In this document: one piece after another, positions 55,910 through 64,000 of the stretch | Numbering within the stretch: the first letter of the stretch is position 1 | Layout of the letters: each line of letters begins with the position of its first letter | NCBI RefSeq assembly: GCF_004402015.1 | Contig: NZ_SOPW01000001.1 | Span: 124,001 to 188,000, forward strand | Length of the DNA: 64,000 nucleotides | Reading direction: 5' to 3' | Origin: Filobacillus milosensis | GTDB taxonomy: Bacteria; Bacillota; Bacilli; Bacillales; Alkalibacillaceae | Translations under genes and position numbers: made by a program | Notes under the pieces: generated by a model | The model's database searches: none | Told to the model about the DNA's origin: nothing | The model's input: the letters and a program-made list of their open reading frames with translations, nothing else

Positions 55910-56395
55910 TTAATAACCAAACTCTTGTCGATTATGATTCACTTTATTTTTGTCCAAATAAGCATTATATATTTCTTGTTCATTAAATCCAAGCTGATAC
56001 CCTAACTGAATGTATGCCTTCATCATCACTTGATAGTTTTCTTTGGTAGGGTTTTGTTTGAATTGATATATTTTCTCAATAATTAAGTGGAATAATTTAG
56101 TCTGGGAATCATTAATTTTTTTAATAGATTCTTGCTTATATCTATAATTAAAATCAAGACCAAGCGATAAGATAAAATGTATACCGTCCACAAATTCTTC
56201 CAGGATCACCGAATCATCACTTGGCCCTTTTTGACTCCAAAATTTAAAGCATCTTGTTTCATTAGCAAGTTCACTTACTTCAACAAGTAAGGCAAGAAAC
56301 TTGTCTTCCAGAATAGCATCTCTAGTTAAAGAATGACTTTCACGTATCTTTTCATCTAACTCTTTTTGCAGATCATACAGCTCGTCCCAATTCAT
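55910..56395 (-). CDS. Dimeric all-alpha dUTPase
   Basis: A 161-residue MazG-superfamily dUTP diphosphatase. The metal-binding motifs are LALLVEVSELANETRCFKFWS (the ExxE part) and EEFVDGIHFILSLGLD (the ExxD part). It converts dUTP to dUMP, limiting uracil in DNA and feeding thymidylate synthesis. A single gene between the TVP38 protein and the M42 peptidase genes. Its ATG follows AGGAGG. Confidence 0.9.
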   Translation of the reverse strand: MNWDELYDLQKELDEKIRESHSLTRDAILEDKFLALLVEVSELANETRCFKFWSQKGPSDDSVILEEFVDGIHFILSLGLDFNYRYKQESIKKINDSQTKLFHLIIEKIYQFKQNPTKENYQVMMKAYIQLGYQLGFNEQEIYNAYLDKNKVNHNRQEFGY

Positions 56396-56450
56396 ATTAA
56401 AAAAACCTCCTAAGCGTTAGTATAACACGTTTAAAGTAAGTGTTTACATA

Positions 56451-57029
56451 CTACTTTTGAAGGTCTGGCGAGAAGAAATCTTCCCACTTCATGACGATTT
56501 CTTTTTTTCTAAGTAAATAGAAGACGATTAAAACAAGGCCTAATAAAACAAAAATGTGGTGGACCTTTAGCGCTTGAAACCATTGACCAAATGACGTGTA
56601 AAGAACAGCTAATGGTAGATTGGACAAAATCGATAACTTAGCATATTCTTTAAAGTTTCTCGTCATTTCGATTAGAAAAATCGAAACTAAATGAAAATGT
56701 ATAAATGGCGTCACTCGTAAAAGCATCACTTGTGGGAAAGATAACTGACGATGCTTTCCAAACATTTTTTCTCTTAACCGATGGAAGCGATAAAATAAAT
56801 TTGGCATTTGTTTAATAAAGAAATAAAAAACTAAACTTGATAACGTTACCCCGATTAAGGAATAAATCGCACCATAAGTTAAACCAAATATTAGCCCACC
56901 AGTAATACAAATAAAGGCAACAGGAACAAATAAGAAAGGTCGAATAAGGTGAAAAACTATAAATAGCACAGGTGCAGCATAGCTCGTAGTTGTTAGTGAT
57001 TCTTGAGCCCATGCAACTATATTTTCCAT
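56451..57029 (-). CDS. TVP38/TMEM64 (DedA-like VTT) membrane protein
   Basis: A 192-residue polytopic membrane protein with the VTT-domain glycine segment CITGGLIFGLTYGAIYSLIGVTLSS and the amphipathic loop RVTPFIHFHLVSIFLIEM. It has five to six helices. Members of the family are linked to lipid flipping and envelope homeostasis. In B. subtilis the ytxB gene lies near thrS-dnaI; this may be its counterpart, moved to the other side of infC. Unsure. Confidence 0.82.
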   Translation of the reverse strand: MENIVAWAQESLTTTSYAAPVLFIVFHLIRPFLFVPVAFICITGGLIFGLTYGAIYSLIGVTLSSLVFYFFIKQMPNLFYRFHRLREKMFGKHRQLSFPQVMLLRVTPFIHFHLVSIFLIEMTRNFKEYAKLSILSNLPLAVLYTSFGQWFQALKVHHIFVLLGLVLIVFYLLRKKEIVMKWEDFFSPDLQK

Positions 57030-57083
57030 GACGATCTCCCTTCCTTTCGTCTTACATATAACTATATGACATAAGACGAGCTA

Positions 57084-57341
57084 TTATGACATGTAAATGA
57101 GTGCTGCTATCCATAAGATTGTCAAAATAGGTAGTCCATACTTAAAAGAGAGATGCTTCGTCTTATGACGGAAAAAATTCATACCGAGCCACATCCCTGT
57201 AGCTCCACCTAGAACCGCAAAAGTCCAAAGTGTCTTCTCGGGAATCCGCCACTGCTCTTTTCTAGCTTTGCGTTTGTCATAACCCATCGAAATAAAACCA
57301 ATGAAACTCATAATTATAATTACATAAATTAAGTAAGTCAT
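57084..57341 (-). CDS. DUF1294 membrane protein (YsdA-like)
   Basis: An 85-residue protein with three hydrophobic helices and the DUF1294 marks FISMGYDKRKARKEQWRIPEKTLW and GGATGMWLGMNFFRHKTKH. ATG 57339-57341 lies 7 bases after AAGGAG; the frame extends upstream without a site. Located after rplT, as ysdA is in B. subtilis. Function unknown. Confidence 0.88.
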   Translation of the reverse strand: MTYLIYVIIIMSFIGFISMGYDKRKARKEQWRIPEKTLWTFAVLGGATGMWLGMNFFRHKTKHLSFKYGLPILTILWIAALIYMS

Positions 57342-57376
57342 GTTATTGCTCCTTAACTGGATTCTAAAAAAATATT

Positions 57377-57420
57377 TTATGTAAAACAAAACCCTGAAAG
57401 GAGCGTCCTTTCAGGGTTTA
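57377..57420 (-). terminator. Terminator after rplT
   Basis: AAACCCTGAAAGGA and TCCTTTCAGGGTTT arms make a 14-bp perfect stem with a tiny loop (GCG). It ends the infC-rpmI-rplT transcript, before the DUF1294 gene. Confidence 0.88.
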
Positions 57421-57428
57421 CATTATTA

Positions 57429-57785
57429 TTACTTAAGAGCTGATTTTGCTTGGTCAGCTAGTTCAGCGAAAGCTTTTTCGTCGCTTACTGCTAATTCAGC
57501 TAGCATTTTACGGTTGATGTCAATACCAGCAAGTTTTAAACCGTGCATTAGACGGCTGTAAGACATGTCATTCATACGTGCTGCAGCGTTAATACGTGCA
57601 ATCCATAGTTTACGGAAGTCACGTTTTTTCTGTCTGCGGTCACGGTATGCATACTGACCTGACTTCATTACTTGTTGTTTTGCTGTTTTGAATAACGTTC
57701 TTTTAGAACCATAATAACCTTTTGCTAATTTTAATACGCGCTTACGACGTTGACGCGTAACTGTTCCACCTTTTACACGTGGCAT
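57429..57785 (-). CDS. rplT: 50S ribosomal protein L20
   Basis: A 118-residue rRNA-binding protein needed early in 50S assembly. [26 protein letters not shown] and [40 protein letters not shown] are canonical. In B. subtilis L20 binds the operon leader and causes premature termination. Last gene of infC-rpmI-rplT. Confidence 0.98.
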   Translation of the reverse strand: MPRVKGGTVTRQRRKRVLKLAKGYYGSKRTLFKTAKQQVMKSGQYAYRDRRQKKRDFRKLWIARINAAARMNDMSYSRLMHGLKLAGIDINRKMLAELAVSDEKAFAELADQAKSALK

Positions 57786-57818
57786 TGTAATCCCTCCTAG
57801 ATCTATCCGTTAATAATC

Positions 57819-58016
57819 TTATTTGTAAGGTAATAGTTTGCTTAGACGACCTTCGTCTGATTTAGAAACCATAGCACTTTTACGTAATTTACGCTTCTGT
57901 TTCGTAGATTTGTTCGCAAATAAGTGACTAGTGAAAGCGTGAGAACGCTTGAATTTTCCAGTTCCTGTTTTCTTGAAACGCTTTTGAGCGCCTTTATGAG
58001 ATTTCATTTTTGGCAT
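57819..58016 (-). CDS. rpmI: 50S ribosomal protein L35
   Basis: A 65-residue, strongly basic protein. [21 protein letters not shown] and [20 protein letters not shown] match the family. ATG with GGAGG upstream. Middle gene of infC-rpmI-rplT, with 31 bases to infC and 33 to rplT. Confidence 0.98.
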   Translation of the reverse strand: MPKMKSHKGAQKRFKKTGTGKFKRSHAFTSHLFANKSTKQKRKLRKSAMVSKSDEGRLSKLLPYK

Positions 58017-58047
58017 CGTAAAGTCCTCCTTCTAAAGATTGTACTCC

Positions 58048-58563
58048 TTATTTTTCAGCTTTAGGAGCAAGCATCATAAACATGTTACGGCCTTCCATCT
58101 TAGGTTTTGTTTCAAGTGTTGCTAGTTCGCTACACTCGTTAGCAAAACGATCTAAGACTTCTCTACCTAACTCTTTATGCGTAATCGCGCGGCCGCGGAA
58201 ACGAACGCTAACTTTTACTTTATCGCCTTTTTTAAGGAATTTGTGAGCGTTACGTAACTTCGTATTAAAGTCATGATCTTCAATAGCTGGCGTTAAACGC
58301 ACCTCTTTGATGTTAACGATCTTTTGGTTTTTACGTTGCTCTTTTTCCTTTTTCTGCTGTTCGAAGCGATATTTACCGTAGTCCATAATTCGACATACCG
58401 GCGGTTTAGCGTTTGGCGCAACCAACACTAAATCGAGATTAACACGATCAGCAATCTCTAAAGCTTCTTGACGAGATTTAATTCCTAATTGTTCGCCATT
58501 CGCGTCAATGAGACGTACCTCTTTAGCACGAATTCCCTCATTAACATTCATATCTCTGCTAAT
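58048..58563 (-). CDS. infC: Translation initiation factor IF-3 with ATT start codon
   Basis: A 171-residue factor that keeps 30S subunits free and checks the start codon. N-domain [17 protein letters not shown], linker [12 protein letters not shown]-domain [17 protein letters not shown]. The start is ATT (58561-58563), 9 bases after GGAGG, giving [12 protein letters not shown], which aligns with the N terminus of B. subtilis IF-3. The rare ATT start is a known autocontrol device because IF-3 rejects it. A downstream ATG has no ribosome site at the right distance. Confidence 0.95.
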   Translation of the reverse strand: MSRDMNVNEGIRAKEVRLIDANGEQLGIKSRQEALEIADRVNLDLVLVAPNAKPPVCRIMDYGKYRFEQQKKEKEQRKNQKIVNIKEVRLTPAIEDHDFNTKLRNAHKFLKKGDKVKVSVRFRGRAITHKELGREVLDRFANECSELATLETKPKMEGRNMFMMLAPKAEK

Positions 58564-58609
58564 AGTGAGCCACCTCCACAATATTCGTAAAAAGATAAGG
58601 CATTCACGA

Positions 58610-58793
58610 CAAGTGTTTAAACAATAAAAAAAGTGTCGGCACAATAGTTGCACCCACACGACATTTCTAAAAGAACATACTCATCTGTATGTGTCAGAAA
58701 TATAGTAACCTGCCAACTGCTTCTTGCGTCGATCAGGTGAGAAGCGGGTGCTTCTACTTGTCTATCAATGACCTTATTTAATTCACTCTTAAC
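58610..58793 (-). promoter_or_regulatory. L20-type leader of infC-rpmI-rplT with attenuator
   Basis: The minus-strand leader contains AGAAGCACCCGCTTCTCACCTG, of a kind known from Bacillus L20 leaders, then a terminator stem (58631-58661, GTGT-GGGTGCAA with TTGTGCC-GACAC) and seven T. In B. subtilis L20 protein binds here and promotes termination. The whole 58564-58872 gap is leader and promoter. Confidence 0.85.
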
Positions 58794-58822
58794 AGTATAT
58801 AACTGCACAATTAAAATGTCAA
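58794..58822 (-). promoter_or_regulatory. Strong predicted sigma-A promoter of infC operon
   Basis: TTGACA (58817-58822) and TATACT (58794-58799), spacer 17 bases, minus strand. A perfect -35 and near-perfect -10, as expected for a ribosomal protein operon. Confidence 0.88.
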
Positions 58823-58838
58823 GACTTTAAAAAAGATA

Positions 58839-58869
58839 AAAGCAGCTACGCTTAAAGCGCAACTGCTTT
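58839..58869 (-). terminator. Terminator after thrS
   Basis: AAGCAG..GCGCTT and AAGCG..CTGCTT form a stem of about 13 bp with internal mismatch and a T-rich tail on the minus strand, just past the thrS stop. Confidence 0.8.
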
Positions 58870-58872
58870 GTA

Positions 58873-60816
58873 TTATAACTTATACTGTTTAACCTCATCA
58901 ACCATTTGTTGAACAAAACCTTCTAAACCAACTGTCTCACTATCTTGTTCACCGTATTTACGAGCGTTAACGGCTTCATCATTCATTTCCTTATCACCTA
59001 AAACTAATGAATAAGGAACTTTTTGTGTTTGTGATTCACGAATCTTATAACCAAGTTTTTCATCACGTGTATCCAGTTCAACTCGAATACCTTCACGACG
59101 CAAACGGTCTTCTACTTTTTTAGCGTATTCCATATGGGCATCTAATGAAACTGGAATGATTTTTGCTTGAACAGGTGCTAACCATGTCGGGAAGGCACCT
59201 TTATACTCTTCAATTAAGAAAGCAACAAAACGTTCCATTGTTGAAACGACACCGCGGTGGATAACGACTGGTCGGTGTTCTTTACCGTCTTCACCAATGT
59301 AAGTTAAGTCAAAGCGTTCAGGCAGGTGGAAATCCAACTGAACAGTAGATAAAGTCTCATCCTTACCTAAAGCTGTTTTCACCTGTACATCAAGCTTAGG
59401 TCCGTAGAATGCTGCTTCGCCTTTAGCTTCAACAAATTCAACATCCATCTCATCCATTGTTTCTTTAAGGAGCGCTTCTGCATTGTTCCACATTTCATCA
59501 TTATCCACGTATTTCTCTTTATCTTCAGGATCTCTGTAAGATAAACGGAAATAGTAGTCATTAATTCCAAAGTCTTTATAAACATTTTGGATTAATTCTA
59601 CTACCCGGATGAATTCATCTTTTAATTGATCTGGACGTGCAAAAATGTGAGCATCGTTTAATGTCATGCCACGCACACGCTGTAAACCAGCCAAAGCCCC
59701 TGACATTTCGTATCGGTGCATTTGACCAAGTTCAGCAATTCGAACTGGTAAATTACGATAACTGTGTAACTCATTTTTATAAACCATCATATGGTGCGGA
59801 CAGTTCATCGGACGAAGTACTAAGTCTTCATTGTCCATTTCCATTTTCGGAAACATATCTTCTTGATAATGATCCCAGTGACCACTTGTTTTGTATAAAT
59901 CTACACTACCTAAAACAGGAGTATAAACATGGTCATATCCTAAACGAGTTTCTAAATCAACGATATACCGTTCAATAGTACGGCGAATTGTCGCACCTTT
60001 AGGTAACCAAAGCGGTAGCCCCTGACCGACTTTTTGTGAAACAGTAAAAATATCCAGTTCTTTACCTAACTTACGGTGATCGCGCTCTTTTGCTTCTTCT
60101 AGTAAGTGTAAATACTCTTCTAACTGGCTTTTCTTTTCAAAAGCAGTACCGTAAATACGTTGTAACATCTGGTTATCACTATCTCCACGCCAATAAGCTC
60201 CTGAGATATTTAATAACTTGAATACTTTAATCTTTCCTGTGTGAGGAACGTGAACACCACGACATAGATCGAAAAACTCACCTTGTTCGTAAAACGAAAT
60301 CGGTTGACCTTCAGGAATATCATCAATTAATTCTAGCTTTAAGTCATCACCAATTTCTTTATAACGCTCTTTTGCTTCCTCACGTGATAATTCTTCACGC
60401 TTAATTTCAAGTGCCTCATCAACAATCTTCTTCATCTCTTTTTCGATTTTTGGAAGATCCTCAGGTGTAATTGTTTCTTCCATATCGATGTCGTAGTAGA
60501 AGCCATTTTCTATGACAGGTCCTACACCAAGTTTAACGTTTGGATATAAGCGTTTAATCGCTTGTGCCATTAAGTGGGCTGTCGAGTGTCTTAAAACCTC
60601 TACCCCCTCTTCATCACGATACGTAATGATTTGTATATGACCGTCTTCATTTAATGGGGTACGTAAATCAACCATTTCATTGTTGAATTTACCGGCTAAA
60701 GATTGTTTCTTTAACCCTGAACTGATTGAAGACGCGATTTCTTCTGTCGTTGTCCCTTTAGGAAACTCCTTGCTATTTCCGTCTGGGAATTGGATTTGAA
60801 TCATTTCAGACATCAT
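58873..60816 (-). CDS. thrS: Threonyl-tRNA synthetase
   Basis: A 647-residue class II synthetase. Domains: N-terminal TGS (about 4-65), editing domain SAD ([16 protein letters not shown]; about 70-240), catalytic core with zinc-site segment [12 protein letters not shown] and motif 2 [21 protein letters not shown], and a C-terminal anticodon domain (about 545-647). ATG start at 60816 or the next ATG, 6-9 bases after AAGGAG. The T-box leader lies about 200 bases upstream, separated by palindromic repeat copy C. Confidence 0.97.
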   Translation of the reverse strand: MMSEMIQIQFPDGNSKEFPKGTTTEEIASSISSGLKKQSLAGKFNNEMVDLRTPLNEDGHIQIITYRDEEGVEVLRHSTAHLMAQAIKRLYPNVKLGVGPVIENGFYYDIDMEETITPEDLPKIEKEMKKIVDEALEIKREELSREEAKERYKEIGDDLKLELIDDIPEGQPISFYEQGEFFDLCRGVHVPHTGKIKVFKLLNISGAYWRGDSDNQMLQRIYGTAFEKKSQLEEYLHLLEEAKERDHRKLGKELDIFTVSQKVGQGLPLWLPKGATIRRTIERYIVDLETRLGYDHVYTPVLGSVDLYKTSGHWDHYQEDMFPKMEMDNEDLVLRPMNCPHHMMVYKNELHSYRNLPVRIAELGQMHRYEMSGALAGLQRVRGMTLNDAHIFARPDQLKDEFIRVVELIQNVYKDFGINDYYFRLSYRDPEDKEKYVDNDEMWNNAEALLKETMDEMDVEFVEAKGEAAFYGPKLDVQVKTALGKDETLSTVQLDFHLPERFDLTYIGEDGKEHRPVVIHRGVVSTMERFVAFLIEEYKGAFPTWLAPVQAKIIPVSLDAHMEYAKKVEDRLRREGIRVELDTRDEKLGYKIRESQTQKVPYSLVLGDKEMNDEAVNARKYGEQDSETVGLEGFVQQMVDEVKQYKL

Positions 60817-60862
60817 CTAACACTCCTTTTTCTTATCTATTAAAGACTACTGTTGTATTTTG

Positions 60863-60980
60863 GCGCTACAGGCGGACGCTTTCCGCGGGCACGGCCTCAA
60901 CTTCTCAAAACTCACTGCCGTTCGTTTTGCGTGATTTTCGGCTCGTGCTGTTCCCGCAGGAGTCGCCGCCTTTCGCTCAA
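60863..60980. repeat. Palindromic repeat family, copy C, in the thrS 5' leader
   Basis: Compact copy with left arm TACAGGCGGACGCTTTCCGC and right arm ending AGGAGTCGCCGCCTTTCGCT, plus a CAAAAC/GTTTTG inner hairpin. The arms are imperfect complements, so the RNA should fold. It lies between the T-box terminator and the thrS ribosome site, so every full thrS transcript carries it. Confidence 0.88.
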
Positions 60981-61020
60981 CTTCAACTTAAACAACATCT
61001 TTAACAGAATTTTATAAAAT

Positions 61021-61262
61021 AAAAAACACTCATCCCTAATAATAGGGACGAGTGTTATATACCCGTGGTTCCACCCAGTTTCTGCAATGAATTGCAGCAC
61101 TTTCAGACATCGTTAACGCCGATTGTACGTCAATCGCTAGCTATACCTAGTTCACAATTGATGCTCCGAGGTGGTAAACAAATAGTCATACTAGAAAGTT
61201 CTCAGCGCTACTTTCTTCTCTGTAAAGCTGTTTCCATTTGATCTTATCCTCATCAATACATT
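61021..61262 (-). promoter_or_regulatory. T-box leader of thrS
   Basis: T-box core GGGTGGAACCACGGG (61062-61077), terminator stem 61025-61038 with 61043-61056 and a T run, and specifier ACC (Thr) at 61173-61175 directly before ACCTCGG, the same placing as in pheS. Uncharged tRNA-Thr should favour read-through. Confidence 0.93.
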
Positions 61263-61285
61263 CACTGTTCATATTTTATGTAGGT

Positions 61286-61314
61286 ATTATAACGATGTCT
61301 GAAAAGAAAATCAA
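61286..61314 (-). promoter_or_regulatory. Predicted sigma-A promoter of thrS
   Basis: TTGATT (61309-61314) and TATAAT (61286-61291) with a 17-base spacer, minus strand. The -35 begins one base after the ytxC stop codon. Confidence 0.82.
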
Positions 61315-61315
61315 G

Positions 61316-62128
61316 CTATTCGACAAATTTAAATGGAAATTGTTCTAGTGGGAACAATTTCATCCGCTCTTGAAAGATACTCATCATCCAATATAAATTG
61401 TGGATATGTTCATTAGAAGCATAGACATCAATTTGTTGTGGTGCTATAGATAATAATGTAGACACTAACTTCGATTGGTCATACTCTTCAATTACAGTGG
61501 TACCTGAGACCCTTCTAAAGTGTTTTAAAACTTCTTCGCGAATGGGTTGTCCATGGCTATCGAAAAAACGAATATCTTCCTTAATGTTTACAACTACTTT
61601 TGGGAGTTTAGGCTTTCTTTTGAAGACATACTCTCTTATGTCATTCATCTTATCTTGAAAATTTAATTCAAATTGCCATTCTTCGATTCCGTAACCAACA
61701 ATTTCAATCCAAGCCTCTTCATTTTGAAACAATGATAAATATAAGTGCTTCATGTCCACTAACCCTCTTGTCTGATGGGTGTATAAATAATAAATCAAAC
61801 GCTCGTATAAAGAAAATGATAAATCCGTATGAAGCTCTTTCGAAATAGAACTTACTGATAATACAAAAGGTATGATTTGTTCAATCTCATCATCGTGATA
61901 GTAATAAGTGTTCTTTAGTAAATAATTTGAAATTCTTGGCACGTAATAATTAACAATAAAAGGAAAAATCAAATCTACAAGGCTTGTCTGTTTTAACATC
62001 GAATAATTAGAAATCCGTACTTCACTCCCATTAATTTGTACGTTTCCATTGAATGTTGATGCTAATACAAACAGATAAAATTGATTAGCGTCTTTCTCAT
62101 CTTGAAACAGAAATAGCGTCTCTTTCAT
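61316..62128 (-). CDS. ytxC: YtxC-like sporulation protein
   Basis: A 270-residue protein of the YtxC family, annotated as putative sporulation proteins in Bacillales. No enzymatic motif is visible. The C-terminal VVNIKEDIRFFDSHGQPIREE and LVSTLLSIAPQQIDVYASNEH are the best-conserved parts by recollection. It lies between dnaI and thrS, the same place as B. subtilis ytxC. Role unknown. Confidence 0.82.
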   Translation of the reverse strand: MKETLFLFQDEKDANQFYLFVLASTFNGNVQINGSEVRISNYSMLKQTSLVDLIFPFIVNYYVPRISNYLLKNTYYYHDDEIEQIIPFVLSVSSISKELHTDLSFSLYERLIYYLYTHQTRGLVDMKHLYLSLFQNEEAWIEIVGYGIEEWQFELNFQDKMNDIREYVFKRKPKLPKVVVNIKEDIRFFDSHGQPIREEVLKHFRRVSGTTVIEEYDQSKLVSTLLSIAPQQIDVYASNEHIHNLYWMMSIFQERMKLFPLEQFPFKFVE

Positions 62129-62257
62129 GTTTCATCCCTCTTTCCACTTCATTCACAGTAATACAGTTTATGAAAGAGAATTGTAAAACATGAAAATTTA
62201 GGACAATCTTTATTTTTGTAATATAAAAAAATTAAGGAAAGGTCTTAATACCTCCTC

Positions 62258-63190
62258 TCAATTTCTATAGTTGTCACCTAAAACTTCTACAGGCTTACTT
62301 AATTGTGTGATTCGTTCCATAATTCTTGCAGCCTTTAATTGCTCATGATCACCTTTACCGGATTTTGATAATATGGACTCAAGCTCATCAGGCGAATAAT
62401 TAGAAGTGAAAAAGACTGGTAACCTTTCCATCATTCTGAATTGTAAAATCGCCCCTAACACTTCATCCCTAAACCAAGCAGATGAAAATTCAGCACCAAT
62501 ATCATCTAAAATTAATACAGATGCGTTTTTAAATCGGTCAATCTTTTCATTAATAGTGGAATCATTAATCGACGCTTTCATTTCCCGTACTAATTCAGGC
62601 ATATAGATGAAATAAGTATCAATTTTCCGTTCAGCGAGCGCATTGGCCAAAGCCGCTAATAAATAAGTTTTACCCACACCAAACTTTCCATATAGATACA
62701 GCCCTTTACTTGGAACCTCTTTATCACTCTCATCAAAAAATTTCTTAACTTGGGCAAAAACATCGAGACGTGCTTCCTCATCTAAATAAATCTTGTCAAA
62801 AGAAGCTTCATGTATTTCTTTAGGCATGTGTAAACTTTGAACGAACTTTTTCTTTTCGACTTCCTCCAAATGCCTTTCTTTACGCGGACACTCATGATAA
62901 ATCAATTTAATTCGTCCATTTTCAAGTCTAATATCAGGTGCATAGCCTGAAACGACATTCTTACACCCTTCAAGTGAAGGACACTTTTCACATGCTTTGG
63001 ATTGAACATCATATTCATATAACTTAATTAATTGCTTATTTATTTGTTCAGATGTTATTTCTGGATGTTCTTTTAAGAAAGCTTGTATTTCCGGAGAAGA
63101 TAATACTTCTTGACGCATTTGATTCATCGACTGTTGAAAGCTTTCTTTTCCCTTCATCCATTTACTAAGCGCTGATTGTATTGATTCCAT
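62258..63190 (-). CDS. dnaI: Primosomal protein DnaI (helicase loader)
   Basis: A 310-residue AAA+ loader that places the DnaC helicase on DNA at initiation and restart. The N-terminal zinc-binding part has C67, C70, C76 and a late H/C pair near 99-101. The P-loop is GKFGVGKT (168-175), Walker B is VLILDDIGAE (about 230-239), and the arginine finger region is near AARIMERI. It follows dnaB by 11 bases as in B. subtilis. Confidence 0.95.
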   Translation of the reverse strand: MESIQSALSKWMKGKESFQQSMNQMRQEVLSSPEIQAFLKEHPEITSEQINKQLIKLYEYDVQSKACEKCPSLEGCKNVVSGYAPDIRLENGRIKLIYHECPRKERHLEEVEKKKFVQSLHMPKEIHEASFDKIYLDEEARLDVFAQVKKFFDESDKEVPSKGLYLYGKFGVGKTYLLAALANALAERKIDTYFIYMPELVREMKASINDSTINEKIDRFKNASVLILDDIGAEFSSAWFRDEVLGAILQFRMMERLPVFFTSNYSPDELESILSKSGKGDHEQLKAARIMERITQLSKPVEVLGDNYRN

Positions 63191-63201
63191 TTATTTCACC
63201 C

Positions 63202-64000
63202 TTAATGCTTCGTTTTAGAATAATTTTTAATAAACGCTTCGAGTTCTTCACGTTTCTTTTGTGATTCGCCTGTATTAATTTGTTTCTTAGGTTCTTGTGC
63301 AGGTTGTGTGCTTTTGCGTTTGTTTTTTCGTTCTTCTTCAAACCATTTCGGTAAAACTTCTTTTGATCGTTGTTGTTTTCGTTGATTTTGTGATTTCTTT
63401 TGTTTCCACGTTTCGTACATGTGATGCTCACGTTTAGCAATTTGCATCGCATCTTTCGCTGATTGAATATCTTCACGACTCCAATGAGCTGCGATGGTTT
63501 CTAAATAATTTTTTGACAGTTTGTTTCCGTTACGCTTCAATACATAATCAACTAATACATTCATGACAGGTTGTGTTAACCCGTGTTCTTCCATCATATT
63601 GGTAATCATATCGACTTCTTTCATAGATGCCCGACCGGATGACGAAAAATCCTCTAGTAATTCACGGTGTGTTATGTTATTAAAATGCTGTATTAATTGA
63701 CCTTCCTTCGATTTCGGCTGCTCAGTATTTTGGTTAGTTTCAGATTGTTTATTTGTTGGTTGTTCATCCTGGCTTGCTTTTGAATACAACCGTGGTGGAA
63801 CACTACCATGTTTTTTATAAAAAATATCTTTACACATATCTTGAAATTCTTTTCGGTCAAACTGTTGGTCTTCATTAATTGCCCATATTAATGCCTTCTC
63901 TAATTCAAGAAAATCGACATCGTAGACCTTGATAATCTTCTCAATATATTCAATATTAGCTTGTGTTAAGACCTTTTGAGCATGAATTTTCTGTTGAGTA
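63202..64000 (-). CDS. dnaB: Replication initiation and membrane attachment protein DnaB (C-terminal part)
   Basis: The frame is open to the right edge, so only the C-terminal 265 residues are seen. It contains the DnaB/DnaD DDBH2-type segment ITHRELLEDFSSSGRASMKEVDMITNMMEEHGLTQPVMNVLVDYVL and the helical ALIWAINEDQQFDRKEFQDMCKDIF upstream. A basic Lys/Gln-rich stretch (about 140-185 of the visible part) precedes the KNYSKTKH end. In B. subtilis DnaB works with DnaD and DnaI to load the replicative helicase at oriC. Confidence 0.93.
   Translation of the reverse strand, partial: TQQKIHAQKVLTQANIEYIEKIIKVYDVDFLELEKALIWAINEDQQFDRKEFQDMCKDIFYKKHGSVPPRLYSKASQDEQPTNKQSETNQNTEQPKSKEGQLIQHFNNITHRELLEDFSSSGRASMKEVDMITNMMEEHGLTQPVMNVLVDYVLKRNGNKLSKNYLETIAAHWSREDIQSAKDAMQIAKREHHMYETWKQKKSQNQRKQQRSKEVLPKWFEEERKNKRKSTQPAQEPKKQINTGESQKKREELEAFIKNYSKTKH

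Overview
The window is a 64 kb piece of a low-GC, endospore-forming Bacillaceae chromosome. Spore genes (spoIIB, spoVID, gerE, sspI, ytxC, an Sda-type inhibitor), three T-box leaders and strong AGGAGG-type ribosome sites all point there. The gene order matches the dnaB-to-mreB block of Bacillus subtilis (from memory), and nearly everything reads on the minus strand. The genus cannot be fixed from sequence alone; the style resembles halophilic relatives such as Halobacillus or Virgibacillus.

Layout, left to right: mreB (cut by the edge), radC, spoIIB, a membrane GAF-GGDEF diguanylate cyclase, folC and valS with its T-box (1-8780); a 62-residue membrane protein, spoVID and the heme operon hemAXCDBL (8.9-16.7 kb); a DUF5668 membrane protein, ysxC, lonA, clpX, tig and a TPR protein (16.9-24.8 kb); a less conserved stretch (24.8-28.4 kb) with two small plus-strand genes, three tRNAs, a fructosamine kinase and a cyclic-di-GMP riboswitch cassette; rdgB, rph, racE, a MarR regulator, gerE, a thioesterase and sdhCAB (28.4-35.4 kb); uvrC, trxA and the fatty-acid oxidation operon lcfA-fadR-fadB-etfBA (35.5-43.0 kb); mutS2, polX, cvpA-like, zapA, rnhC, pheST, an SpoU methylase and sspI (43.5-54.6 kb); an M42 peptidase, dUTPase, two small membrane proteins, rplT-rpmI-infC with an L20-type leader, thrS with its T-box, ytxC, dnaI and the 3' part of dnaB (54.7-64 kb).

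Most of the window is conserved housekeeping. The most unusual part is 26924-27768. A sigma-A-like promoter is followed by a class I cyclic-di-GMP aptamer, then a terminator with a visible competing antiterminator, then a CheY-like single-domain response regulator, then a 48-codon GTG-start gene that closely resembles Sda, the sporulation-kinase inhibitor. The layout predicts that cyclic-di-GMP level controls whether a sporulation brake is made. The diguanylate cyclase at 2713-4431 lacks the usual feedback-inhibition site and could be a source of the signal.

Other points: three copies of a GC-rich palindromic repeat, one lying between the thrS T-box and the thrS start; a 148-bp-spaced duplication of the tRNA-Gly upstream region with a scrambled tRNA body; a 26-residue membrane peptide after mutS2; a FadR operator at the fadR promoter and a second candidate at the thioesterase gene; a 20-bp minisatellite; and ATT, TTG and GTG starts that are decided by ribosome binding sites.
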